A stretch of DNA of 64,000 nt from contig KV423951.1 of NCBI GenBank assembly GCA_001632435.1, positions 151,235 to 215,234 of the forward strand, read 5' to 3'. A model generated the notes under the pieces. The model did no database searches. It was given only the letters and a program-made list of their open reading frames with translations, and was not told where the DNA came from. Positions 48,732 through 60,679 of this stretch are shown here, piece by piece. Position 1 is the first letter of the stretch. Each line of letters opens with the position of its first letter. The DNA is from Calocera cornea HHB12733 (Eukaryota; Basidiomycota; Dacrymycetes; Dacrymycetales; Dacrymycetaceae). Made by a program: the position numbers and the translations under genes.

Positions 48732-50623
48732 ATGATTAACACCTCGATCTCTCTTATCGCCCTCTTTCTAGCCCTCTTCGTTTCTCGGGACGTCTTCCGC
48801 AAGAGAACATCTTGTCTTCCTCCAGGACCTCCAGGACTGCCACTGATCGGCAACATCTTGCAACTGCCCTCTACGTTTCTGTACCGCAAGCTGCACGCTT
48901 GGTCTCACGAATATGGACCGATCTACACGATCTGGATGGGAACGCAGCCATTTGTTATTCTTGGCAGTGCGGCTGTATCGGCGGATCTGCTCGAGCGAAT
49001 GTCCGCCCTGACAAGCGGCAGGCCGCCGATGATAAAAGTACGCCCTTGCCGTCATTCTCAATGTTGAGTTTAAAGCCCCCAAACCAGGCCCGAGAGTTCT
49101 TCTTCAAGGATATGCTTTTCATGTTGCAGGATCGTACACCAATGTAAATCTGGGACTTCTTCGGTTCCGTATGTCAGGTCAAATGTTGCAATACAGATGG
49201 CGAGCCCAGAGGCGGTCCATGCACTCAAGGTATCTACGCTCCCACCATATACCTTCATAGCTTACACAATATCAGCTTCAACAGCCGCGCTGTGTCCAAC
49301 TTCAACCCCATGCAAGCAGAAGAGGCTGCATACCTCACGCTCGAGCTTCTCCGGCGTCCGGATAGGGCCTTTCGGGAGTGTTTGCACCGGTTCGCAGCTT
49401 CGGTCATCTATCGCTCCTGCTACGGGGGAAAATCGATCCAAATTCTTGAGGAAGATCTAACGAAGCGCATTCAGGAGCTGGCGGAGGGTGCCAGGCAGGC
49501 ATGCGCCCCGCAAAACAGCGTTGTCGATACGCTACCATTCCTCAAGCCGCTGATACGGAGGGTGAAGTGGTTCAGGAAACAAGCAGACGACTGGTTCGAA
49601 GAGATGGAACAGGAAGCTGTGCGGCTGTATGACGCGGCTGTTCCTACTGACGTGAGTGCTTGTACGCCGACTTACTATTCCGACACATTGAGTAGTTTCA
49701 GGGATGGGATGCAACCCCCTTGGTGCAAGATGTGAATACCAACGTGGAGAAGTATGAAATGACGAAGGCTTACACGATGTGGTTGACAATATCGTTGTTG
49801 TGGGTAAAAGCCTCGTTGGTTTAGCAACGAGATGGAAGCGGCGAATGACGTCGTATCGCAGCATGGCCGGGCAAGAGACAAGTGACACGACTCTGTGTAT
49901 CTTCGGGCTAGCGATGTTGCACCATCCGGCGGTCGTCCAGGAGGCACAGCGAGATCTGGACACCGTGTGTGGCGAGCGCGGTCCTACTTTCGAGGACAGG
50001 GAGAAGCTCCCGTATATCGAAGCTATCGTCAAGGAAGTTCTGAGATGGAAGCCTGGTGTGCCGTTGGGTCTGCCTCATCGAGCATCGGAGGCACGTCGTG
50101 ATACGTCCCGCGAAAATTCAGATGATGAGTATATCCTCTATCAGGACTTCGATTACAAAGGGTATCACATACCGATGGGAACCATCTTACTCGACAACCT
50201 TTGGTATGTATGCCAACTGACTGGGTCAGGTGGCAAGCCTGACTATCTTCCAGGAGCCAGACGCGCGATCCGGCCGTGTACGAGAACGCAGAGCGGTTCG
50301 ACCCTACGCGTTTTCTGAACGAGTCTGGCAACCTGCGTCCAGCCAATCCCATCACGCGTGCAGACCTCCTTGGGTTTGGCCATGGCCGACGCGCCTGTCC
50401 GGGGCGAGAGTTCGCCCTGAACACACTCTTCATCGCATGTTCTTACATGCTGTGGGCATTCAAATTCGAGTGGCCGGTTGATGATCAAGGCAAGGACGTG
50501 GTGTGCGGGATCGACGAATTGCAGGACAGCTCAGTCACTGTCTCGCCGAGGGAGTTTGGGATTGTGCTCCGTCCAAGGAAAGAGAGGCTTGAGGAACGCC
50601 TGCTGGCTGCCCTGAAAGAATAA
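48732..50623 (+). CDS. Cytochrome P450 (copy 11)
   Basis: Complete P450. Anchor MINTSISLIALFLALFVS, LPPGPPGLPLIGN, microexon WRAQRRSMHS, exon 4 MQAEEAAYLTLELLRRP, I-helix MAGQETSDTTLCIF, K-helix KEVLRWKPG, YKGYHIPMGTILLDNLW, FDPTRFLNE, heme loop FGHGRRACPG and tail ERLLAALKE. The spliced frame is open; introns are GT-AG. Belongs with copies 6, 7 and 12 (IRSCYGG-type exon 4 and DTLPFLKPL). The exon between the I- and K-helices uses EDREKLPYIEAIV. Substrate unknown. Confidence 0.92.
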
Positions 50624-51234
50624 GAGACGACTGATAACAAGGGTTCCATATACATGCAATTACAAGTTGGGATGCGGGACCGGGAGCAGCATGGGGCAGT
50701 GGAGTATAAGGAATTATTGATGATTGTCCCAATGCGGATCGCGCATGAGGCTGGCCGTGAGTCCGCTCGAGCCCGTCGTGACGTAACAATGCCTCCGCAT
50801 CAGTGTGTTGCGGAAACAATTGTTCTCTGGGGCAAGCTGACCCCGGACGTTCCATACTCAACAGGGAAACGTGTACAAAGTCTCCTTGATGACCGACCCC
50901 CGACTGATTATCTATGTATGTGACCGTTCGATGACTGGACACGAATGCACTCTGATCGGAGAACAGATGAGGATCCGCCTGGCTCCATACACTCGGAACG
51001 TCGTTTGCTCACGAGTTGACTTACCATCGTGCGATCATGAGGTGATGGAACAAAATACCTTAGTACCGGTCTGACCTGGGAATTCGACGATAAGGACGAT
51101 CCTCCACAAGCACGATTGGTGGATGACGAGATGATGACCCTGAGGATGAAGCGCACAGTTCCCACTGCTCGCACTATATATTCAGCGCGTTTTCCATACC
51201 GTGAGGACGTACGAATCCTGCCTGCCTTCTCAGC
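50624..51234. other. Intergenic, P450 copies 11 to 12
   Basis: 611 bp, only the copy 12 core promoter recognised. Confidence 0.55.
51175..51182 (+). promoter_or_regulatory. TATA box of P450 copy 12
   Basis: TATATATT followed by CAGCGCG, 60 bp upstream of the ATG of copy 12. Same box-plus-TTCAGC layout as copies 6 and 11. Confidence 0.5.
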
Positions 51235-53131
51235 ATGTTCAACCCCTCCCTCGGTCTTCTTGTGCTGCTGTTGGCCCTGTTGGTTGCTTGGGACGTGCTT
51301 CGCAAACAGTCATGTCGTCTCCCCTCCGGGCCTCCGGGACTGCCGCTACTCGGCAACCTCTTGCAGCTCCCTTCCACGTATCTTTTCCGCAAGCTCCACG
51401 CTTGGTCCCACGAGTATGGTCCTCTCTACACGATATGGATGGGCACGCAGCCATTTGTAGTTCTTGGTAGTGCGGCCGTGGCGGCAGATGTACTTGATCG
51501 ACTGTCGGCGGTGACGAGTGACAGACCGCCCATGATCAAGGTGCGCAATTCCTACTACCCGCGCGTAATACTGAAGCTGAATGAAGCAAAGGCCAGGCAA
51601 TTCTTCTTCAGAGACATGATTCTAGTGTCGCAAGATCATACGCCAATGTCCGTTGCTCCTGTCAATTATTGTTCAATTGAGTGTCCTGACCTCGTTGGCA
51701 CAGGTGGCGCGCTCAGCGCCGAGCCATTCATGCCAAGTTCGCCGCGTTTATCGCCAGATCCTGGATGGTGATGCTTATGCTGTCTTAGCTTCAACATCCG
51801 TGCCGCCACCAGCTATAACCTCATGCAGGAACAGGAAGCCGCGTGCCTGGCCCTCCGGCTGCTGAGACGTCCCGATAAGCCGTTCCGGGAGTGCTTGCAT
51901 CGATTTGGTGCATCTGTGATCTTTCGCTCGTGCTACGGCGGTCAATCCATTCAGCACCTCAAGATTGACCCTACGAAGCGCATCGACGAGCTGACAGAGC
52001 AGGCAATGCACGCAACCGCGCCGCAAAGGAGCGTTGTCGACACACTGCCAATCCTGAACCCGCTGATCTGCAGGGTGAAGTGGTTCAGGAGGCAAGCCGA
52101 CAAATGGTTCACAGATATGGAACAAGAAGCAATCCGATTGTATGATGCAGCGGTTTCCACCGACGTAAGTCATCAGGAATGAACCGCTCAACATACTGAG
52201 GCGTGGCAGGGCTTTGATGCAACCACGCTTGTGCACGATGTCAACACAAATATGGAGAAATATGGAATGACGAAGCATGACGCAATGTGGATGACAATGA
52301 CCCTATTGTGAGTTCCCCCGGGTTTTGGCGTGCGTAGTTGCTTACAGTTTCACCAGCATGGCGGGGCAGGAGACTACCGACACAACTCTCTGCATTTTCG
52401 TACTAGCGATGCTGCACTATCCAGAAGTTGCCCAAGAGGCACAGAGGCAACTGGACGCTGTGTGCGGTGATTTCCCTCCGACGTTCGAAGACAGAGCGAA
52501 GTTGCCTTATTTGGAAGCCCTCTTGAAGGAGACAACGAGATGGAAACCTGGCGTCCCTCTGAGCATTCCTCATATGGCGTCGGAGGTGAAAGGGTCCATA
52601 TGAATGAAATGTCCCTACTGACAACGGCTTGCCCAATCAGGACTTCGAGTATAAGGGATATACGTTTAAGAAGGGCACGGTATTTCTCGATAACCTTTGG
52701 TACGTTGAGTCAAATGGTCACTCAAGGTGTCCTAACACGGTTGTAGGAGCCAGACGCGCGATCCACACCTATACCGCAACCCGGAGCTATTTGATCCCAG
52801 CCGTTTTCTAGACGACTCCGGCAACCTCCTCCCTATCAACCCGGATACACGAGCAGACCAGCTCGCGTTCGGGCACGGCCGCCGCGTGTGTGTTGGCAGG
52901 GATTTTGCCCTGAACACCATGTTCATCGCATGCGCATATCTGCTGTGGGCGTTCCGGCTCGAATGGCCTCGTGATGAACATGGCAGTGAGGTGATATGCG
53001 GAGTAGACGATTTCCGGGACACCACGGTCACTGTCTCGCCAAGGGACTTTGGGATTGTGCCCAGGCCCAGGAAGGAGGGGCTTGAGGAGCGTCTTTTGGC
53101 GGCCCTGAAAGAGCACGATATTATTGATTAA
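51235..53131 (+). CDS. Cytochrome P450 (copy 12)
   Basis: Complete P450 that ends the homogeneous array. Anchor MFNPSLGLLVLLLALLVA, hinge RLPSGPPGLPLLGN (Ser for the usual second Pro), microexon 51704-51736 WRAQRRAIHA, I-helix MAGQETTDTTLCIF, K-helix KETTRWKPG, FDPSRFLDD. The heme loop is FGHGRRVCVG, with Val for the usual Pro after the cysteine ligand, and is preceded by Ala instead of Gly. The tail adds EHDIID after LAALKE. The cysteine ligand and FxxGxRxC framework are kept, so it is probably still active. Substrate unknown. Confidence 0.92.
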
Positions 53132-53619
53132 CTAGTTGGCTTGTTCAATGATAAACAGTCCCAGGCCAGGGAGCCAATGTAGGACATTGGCATCTGTTGA
53201 TCAACAGGGTCAACGTAAGAACGGCGTACAAAGAACAAAAAAAGCGTGGACCCTGGCCGGGGACGCGGAGGGCGCCGGAGAAGGGCCGACGCGGCGGTCT
53301 CAAACGCGATCCTGTACCCGTCGGCCTCCTGGTGAGAAGCACTTCTCACGGTCATGAGTCAGTCCTTCGATTCATTCTTCGGCGATGACTGCCTTATAAG
53401 GCTACCTCTGTTTGATGCTGCTTTATGCGAGAGGGACGGCGGATCTGCTTGAAACGCGGCGCTGAATGATGCCGTACGACTCAAACGGAAGATGATGTCC
53501 GAACCGACGGCGGATGTCGTCGGCGGACTGTATTGATGCGAGGAGCACGACTGACGGGACATATGCTCTATAAGGGCATCCAATCATTTCGCCTGGACCG
53601 CACTCGCGAGCTCTGCGTC
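53132..53619. other. Intergenic, P450 copies 12 to 13
   Basis: 488 bp containing dispersed repeat copy B and upstream DNA of copy 13. Confidence 0.55.
53285..53349 (-). repeat. Palindrome-headed dispersed repeat, copy B
   Basis: Minus-strand copy in the gap before P450 copy 13. The palindrome GTGAGAAG-CA-CTTCTCAC (53332-53349, 8-bp perfect arms) is followed by a segment resembling copy A. The core GTCTCAAACGCGATCCTGT (plus strand, 53297-53315) is a perfect 19-bp match to the reverse complement of the core of copy A. Confidence 0.65.
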
Positions 53620-55617
53620 ATGATTTCGATCTCACTTCCCAGCGCGCTGCAGGGCTCGGCGCTCCTCGTCGTCCTGTTCCTCTTGGCCCGTCTCCTCCTC
53701 CGAAAGCCTGCTGCACCGCTCCCGCCCGGCCCCAACCCCATCCCGCTCCTAGGGAACCTCACCATTCCCGAGCCCTTCCATGTGCCGTTCAAGCGCTGGG
53801 CGGACGAGTACGGCGATGTCATGCTCTACCGCATCATGGGTCTGCCCATCTTGTTCGTCAATACGCGCAAGGCGGCCGCGGAGCTGTTGGAGAAGCGGAC
53901 AGCATCGACGGGTGGGAGGCCACACCAGGTGATGTGTGATGATCTGTGCGCATATATCTGCCGTTCCGGCCCGTTTCTTCTGGTGTTGACAGCGAGCGAG
54001 GTGCCATCTCTCACCGGATCCGTCCCGGACGAACGACCTCGCCCTGCACCGACAGTATCGGCGCCTGTACAACATCGTCATCGGCCCGCGCACAGCTGCC
54101 TGCGCCTGGCCCATACAGGTACGCGAAACGCGCCGCGCCGCGCTGGAGATCCTCGAGAGCCCATCGCGGCGTATGGAGCCTATTCGCCGGTCCGCCTCCA
54201 ATGCATAGCTTGTTGCCAGATTCCGCTCACTGAGATTGGCTGTTTGGCAAGGGCGATCGCAGCTATTGTGTTTGAGCTTGTCTATGGCATGAAGATCAAG
54301 AGTTACAGCGATCCTATGGTGCAGATGGCAAACGAGGCTCTACAGAGATTCGAGACGAGTGCGTAACGCTCTTCCATCCCTCACCCGCACCTCGCTGATG
54401 GACATGGCAGTCGTCAAGCCCGGCAACTGGCTTGTGGACATGATCCCCGCCCGTGAGTTTGCATCTTGCGCACAATGGAGCCGTACTGACGCAGAGGGGC
54501 AGTGCAATATCTCCCTAAGTGGCTCCCAGGTACCGACTTTCTGCGCCTCAGCAAGGAGTATGATGCGCTCAATATCAGCATGCGCACACTGCCGTACGAG
54601 CAGGTGAAGCGCGAGATGGTACGCGCACTCCGTCTCCGGACACTCAGGACATACTTATTAGGATCCTGTTCAGGCAAAGGGGACGGCCAAACCTTGCCTG
54701 ACCGTAACGCTCATGGAAGAGGAGGAGAAGTATGGGGAGGAATTGATTAAGTGGATCACCATTAGCCACTACACTGGAGGGGCAGAGACTGTGCGGCTCC
54801 CCACCCTACCCTGCGCCGTTTCTCTCTGACGTCTTGAAGTCCGCCTCAGCGCTCCACACTTTCTTCGCGGCAATGGTCCTCTACCCGTCGGTGCAGGCCA
54901 AGGCTCAAGCTGAGCTAGATACTATCATTGGCCGCGAGCACCCGCCTACGCTAGAGGACCGCGAGCGGCTGCCATATTGTACCGCACTCGTATCTGAGGT
55001 GCTTCGCTGGCAGCCTGTCGCGCCCGTGGCGCTGCCGCATTGTATGCTGAAAGACGAGATCTACGAAGGGTACTTGCTTCCGAAAGGGACGACCATTATG
55101 GCCAATGTCTGGTGCGGTCCGTTTCGCTCTTGCTACAGTGCGAGTCCTGATCTTGGTTGGGAAGGGCGATGACACGGGATGAGCGAGACTTCCCTGATGC
55201 AGACGAGTTTCAGCCCGAGCGTTGGCTCACGGAAGACGGCACATTGAAAGAAGACGTACCGGGGCGGACCATTTCGCTCGCATTCGGGTTTGGCCGCCGG
55301 TCAGTCCCCTCTCCGCCCTTCTACCACCTCTCGATGGCTGACATACTGTAGCATCTGCCCCGGATGGCATCTAGCAGAGGCCAACCTGTTCGCGGGCACG
55401 GTGGCGATCCTGTGGTCGGCGGTGCTGTCAAAGCCGGAGGGGGTGAAGATCGAGTGGGTGGAGGGTCTTGGTCCGCAGTACGTTTCTTGCCAGCCTTTGG
55501 GTTTGGCGCACCCAGTGTGTTGACTTCATGAGCAGGCATCCGAAGGACTTCAAGATGGAGGTGCGGCCAAGGTGGGATGGTGCGGTCGAGGCGCTGCGAG
55601 CTTCGCTCGGGGAATAG
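53620..55617 (+). CDS. Cytochrome P450 (copy 13) of a different family, model uncertain
   Basis: P450 unlike its 12 neighbours and closer to the OrdA-like basidiomycete type. Start MISISLPSALQGSALLVVLF (an earlier in-frame Met at 53533 is less likely), hinge LPPGPNPIPLLGN, RWADEYGDVMLYRIMG, YGMKIKSYSDPMVQMANEAL, GNWLVDMIPA, YLPKWLPGTDFL, I-helix GGAET joined to SASALHTFF across an intron, K-helix SEVLRWQPV, FQPERWL, and a heme loop split by an intron (FGFGRR + ICPGWH). It ends ALRASLGE, TAG at 55615-55617. Two regions are unresolved: the C-helix shows HRQYRRLY without the usual Trp, and after SPSRRMEP...SASNA the frame meets TAG without a clear GT donor. It could be slightly damaged. Confidence 0.72.
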
Positions 55618-56076
55618 ATACAGGCTGGAGCATTTATCATAATTTAGAAGATATGACTGTCGCAGTTACGCAGTCCGTCGCGGGATGGTAGACCATCCAA
55701 TTACTCTGAGATGTCCACTAATACGGTGTTCAGATATTGAGTAACTTTGACAGTTGTTGGGCAACAGGGCCAAAGAAGGTAAAGTAAGGGCAACGAACTA
55801 CAGTACCCGCACCGAGCCCTTCGTGACGTAAGAATGCCTCCGTACTAGCGTGTTTCTGCGGGTCCAATTTCCTTCAAATCTGGAGCAGCCATAAGCCATC
55901 TGGAGCACATCACACCGCACGCCGTTCACTCGAACGCGCATACATCTATCACACCACCTCGCCGTCTTAACTGTAGTCATCAACGTTTCTTGGGCGCGTA
56001 TTGGACCCATCTGCTGCACGCTATACCGACGGCTCGTCCCTCACACACTTGACAAGCCTTCAAGTCAGCCTCCATA
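55618..56076. other. Intergenic, P450 copy 13 to RBM26/27 homologue
   Basis: 459 bp, presumed promoter of the RNA-binding protein gene. No gene seen. Confidence 0.55.
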
Positions 56077-58607
56077 ATGCTCTTCAACGTTTCGCGCGGT
56101 GACGAGCTTCGGCCGTGGCTGATCTCCACCCTCGAGCCGATATGCGACGCCGACCCGGAAGTGCTTGCCGACTATGTGATCGCTCTCCTGCGACATGATG
56201 GGGAGGAGCAGCAACTGCGGACTATGTTCGCCTCCCAGCTCGAGGACTTCCTGGACCAGGAAGCGCCCGCATTCGTCGACAGGTTGTTCACTGAGATGAA
56301 CCACCGAGGGATGATCATCCGGCCACAAGCAGACACCCAGCCCACAGCCGGACCCAGCAACCCCATCATGCCGCCTAGCCTTCCCACACCGCCCGACGAG
56401 GGCATCCCCATACCGCTCGACATGCTCGCCGGGCCGTCCTCGAGCAATGCACAAGTCGGCCAAAAGCGCGGCCGCAACTCCGACGACATGGACGTGGACC
56501 GCGGTCCCCCGAAAGGGCCGAGACTGGGGAATGGGCTGCAGGGCATACAACGGTATGAGAGCAGAAACCAGAATGGGTACGGAGGGCTTGGGCCAGGAGG
56601 ACAGGCTGGCGGGAACTGGAGGGCACCGTCGGGGCCCAGAAGCCGAGGTCGAGGCGGAAGGGGTATGAGAGGTGGGGCGCCAGGTCCGGGGCGTGATGGC
56701 AGAGAACCATGTCGCGACTTCCATGGTTCGTCGTTTCTCACACTTGCTTCTTTACCGATTCTGAGCGGTGATACAGAGAGAGGCTACTGCGCTCGTGGCA
56801 TGGGTTGCCCGTACTCTCATGGGGACGACATGGCGATGGTTCCTCCGATGATGCCCTTCTTCATGCCTGGCTTGATGCCCGGTATGCCGGGGATGCCGAT
56901 GCCCGTACCCGGACCAAACGGGGAGCTGCAGTTCCCGATGATGCCCAACATGTTCGGCATGTCGAATGCACCTGGGCAAATCAGTAATGGGAACGAGGGG
57001 GAGTACGACCCGAGCCAAGCGCAGATGCCGATCTCGCCCACTGGTATGGGCATGCTGGTCGCTCCCAGCATGGGGCCGAGCAGTGAGGACCAGGACATGG
57101 ATAGTGGAGACGGGGCTGGCAGAGGACGCGGCCGTGGTGGGTTCCGTGGGCGGGGACGTGGGCGAGGCCGGGATGGCCCCATACACGGCGGAGCTGGTTT
57201 CAGGCCGAGCCCCGAAGACAAGACACTCCTTGTCGAGAAGATCCCCAGCGAGCATCTCTCCCTCAACGCGATCCGCGAGCAGTTCAAGAAGCACGGAACG
57301 ATCACCAACATTGCGGTCGATGCGCGCGGCGCGAAGGCCATGGTCACATTCGCCACGCACGACGAGGCGCAGCGCGCACATCGCGACCCCGAGCCCGTGT
57401 TCGGGAGCAGGTTCGTCAAGCTCCTGTGGCATCGGCCGCTCGAGGGCAAGGGAGGCATCGGCCAGCAGATGCTGGAGAAGAGCAAGGTCCTCGTCGAGAA
57501 TATGAACAACCCCAAGCCACCAGCACCGGCGCCTGTTAAGCCTCCTCCGGCAGCGCAGGATCCGCACGCTGCTCTTGCGGCTCGGAGTCAGCTACTCGAC
57601 AAGCATCTCGCTGAGCAGAAGACGCTCATGGAGAAGTTCGAGAAGGCCGCCACACCCGCCGAAAAGAAAGAAATCCTGCTCCTGATCAAGAAGAACGATC
57701 AGCAGATGAAGGCGCTCAAGGACACTCCTTTACCTACTGCGCCTGCCGCGACTGCTGCGACTGCGCCACACACCGGAGCGGCGCCCGTCTCAAGGGAAGC
57801 TCAGATGAAGGAGCGACTTGACAAGGAGCTGGATCTCCAGAACAGTATGGACGATATCAAGAATGGAGAGGCGAACCCGGAGCTCTTGGCACAGCTCGCG
57901 CAGCTTCGCGAGGAGGTGCGTCCCTTGATTGAGCATCGTATATCTTCACTGACCATTGCCACAGGCACGCAACGCCGGCGTACCGCTCGATGCGAACGGT
58001 CGTCCTATCGAGCAGCCGGCACCTGCCTACACGCCTGGCTACTCGCGTCCCTACGTCCGCGGGCGTGGCCGTGGCAGAGCTCGTGGCTGGCGAGGCGGAC
58101 CGCCCGTGTACCACCAGTCGATGAAGCTCGATCTGCGGCCCAAGAGGCTGGTCGTCTCGGGCGTTGCTTCGGGAGACGAGACTGCGCTGGCGGCGGTGCG
58201 GAACTTCTATGTGGTGTGTGCTATCACTGCCTACCACTAGCGTAAGCTAACGAACTTGCTAGACGTCCGGTGGCCTGGAGTCCTTCGAGCCCCAGCCCGA
58301 CGGGACGATCCAAGTGAAATTCTTCAGCCGGAGTGCGGCCGAGCTGGCCATGTCGAAAGGCAACAGCATCCCCTCTGCAGGCGCCGTGAGCGTGAGCTGG
58401 CCCCCGCCCAGCGCCCCTCCGTCCTCTTCGCAGCCGGCTTCCTCGTCCGTCCCAGGCTCGGAAAGCAGCCAGCCCGCGCCGAGCACGCAGGAGAGCCAGG
58501 AGGTGGAGCGCCAGCTTGTGGGCGGGGAAACGCAGGATGGGGCCGAGCACGAGCAGGGGGAGGATGACCCCTGGGCTACGAGCCAGGATATCGTCGTCGA
58601 TGAATGA
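56077..58607 (+). CDS. RNA-binding protein, RBM26/27 (Rmn1) family
   Basis: Nuclear RNA-binding protein; the fission yeast relative Rmn1 works with the MTREC/exosome RNA-surveillance machinery. The N-terminal PWI-like helical domain starts MLFNVSRGDELRPWLISTLE. Then comes a CCCH zinc finger that appears only after removing the intron 56726-56776: C-x8-C-x5-C-x3-H, with ERGYCARGMGCPYSHG. Met/Pro/Gly-rich and RGG-rich linkers follow, then an RRM (KTLLVEKIPSEHLSLNAI, AKAMVTFATHDEAQRA, FVKLLWHRP), a coiled coil around AEQKTLMEKFEKAATPAEKK, a second RGG stretch, and a C-terminal domain (VVSGVASGDETALAAVRNFY). It ends SQDIVVDE at 58607. Confidence 0.9.
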
Positions 58608-60679
58608 GTGGAAGGAGCTGGACTTGCGGACCAGAGACGAGAAGGGGAAACGGGATAGAGTGCGGCGGGCATGGCATGTACATCGAGTGATTGAAAGCTG
58701 TATCGCTTATTATCCGCGCTGTGTGCATCTGGAATATATCTGCTCGGAGCTGCCTGTGGGCTTGGGCGACAACCTCTAGAATTGTGGATCGGTGCCCGAG
58801 CTACAACACTCACTCCCTCGGCACTGCGCCGTGCATCCGATCCGCCGTGTGCGTGGAAAGGTCATGGCAACCCCGTACCCCTGCGAGCCAATGGCGTAAA
58901 CCGCTCACGCGACCGCGCGCTGCCCGCACCGTCGCGGGCATCCACAAAATGCCTCACTGCACCCGCTCGGCGCTGCCTTGGCTGGCCGCGGAAATGGCTC
59001 ATGAGGACTGCGTATATAATGCGCGCTCAAGTGTGTTGAAGTGAACGTTTCGCCTTGCGCTCCGGCCGCCCCCCTGCCTAGCTTGCCCCCTGGTGGGACT
59101 GCTTGCTCTTCCGCCCACCTCCTGCTGGTGCATCTCTCAAAAGATTCTAATACAGTAGGACCTGCTGCTACTGCAACTCCTCGCCTTCTGGAGAGTGCCC
59201 TTCGGATGCCACAGGGAAGACATCGTCTTCCCTCCTTTCGACGCCCTTCCGCTGAGCTGTTGTCTCTCGCCCGACTCTACTCCCTCATACGTCTCACGCC
59301 GTCAACAACACCTGCCGACCTCGCCACTCGAGCTTGCTTGACTGCTTCCTCATTCTATGTCCTAACCCTCCCTACTCCTTCGGTATTCTACCCGCAGGGC
59401 CGCCGAGCGCTGAGAGGTACACGTCTGGCAGCCGGCGGCCGCATCGTCCTGGCGCACGCCTGCCTGCCAGCTCCTCTACCGCAGGCCTTCCACACCCGTC
59501 CATCCAGCCGAACGACATCCTCCCCACCGCCGACCTTCTTCAACCCACCGACCGCCGCCTTCCCCTCCTCTTCCCCGGCCCCTCGCCTCCCCCTCTCCAC
59601 CCCTGCGCACACACCCGCCCCTCCCCAAGCAACCCCAGCCGGCCCTAATCAACACCTGCTCGATTTGTCCCCGCTTCGACTGGTCTGTGCGTCCGCCTCC
59701 GCCCACCCGCTCCTTCTGCCGGACCGTCAGATGGTGTGATAGTGCGATGGTGCAATCGCCCCCGATCGGTGGCGCCTCTTCTCCTTGGTCCCGCGCGTGT
59801 GCGGTGTCTCACGGCCGCGCAGCGGTGGAGGGGTGACCCTGCCTAATCTGGACAACACATGGCAGCAAACGGCATTGCCTGCTTCCTTCCGCACCTCCGC
59901 TCTTCTGCCGTTCCGTAGTCAGGCAGCCCGATCCGGAAGCGCCAGTGCTGGACTGAATGTACAGTGTGCTCGTGCCACGGACTTGTAGGCAACCTTATCA
60001 GCATCAGCATGGTGGTGCTGTTGTCCTCTCGGCAGGGGTTGTGATAGGTACGGCCTCTGACGACGGGCGGCGGCACAGCGCTGCAGCGACGATCATGCTT
60101 TCCCACCGGCATCCCACAAGACATGCACTCTATAGCCCTGCGGATCCCTTTCCGGACATCTGCCTCATGCGCGTCTTCTGCATGCTCCGAAGGAGGCATT
60201 GCTCGAGCCGCCGCGCTCGGCGAGCGCCCGGCTCGCTCTTCGGGCACTCGAGGACCCCTTGGACAGCCCTGCTGCCCGCAGTCCAACATGCGCCTGCATT
60301 ATCTTGCGAAAATCGCTGCGAGTTGGGGAATCCCCCGATTTTCTTGGGAGGAGTGCTAGGAGGTACCTGCACTTCGAGGGCGTCTGCCGGCCGGGCTCCG
60401 GCTGGTGAATATGCGCGGGAAGGGAGAGCCATTGGCGCCCATGTGGGCGGTTAGTTGCTGGATATGCCTGGAGCGGAGGCAGATCGTCCGGAGCACTGAA
60501 TGTGGTATGATACGAGGTTGTCCTGTAGTGCATGACGGGACGGACCTGCAGCACTGCAGACCGAAATAGCCAATGAACATGTCCGTTGCCTTTATCTTTA
60601 GGTGAAACGGGTTGTGGGCACAGCGCACTCCGAGCATCGCACACTCAACCGCCTCCCAACCACCAACAACCCAGCAACA
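58608..60679. other. 2.07-kb intergenic region upstream of the Ctr gene
   Basis: Largest gene-poor stretch. The plus strand is pyrimidine-rich at about 59040-59700, which opens a 232-codon Pro/Ser/Thr-rich frame (59041-59739) without a domain. The frame is probably compositional, but a fast-evolving gene or long leader cannot be excluded. Confidence 0.45.
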
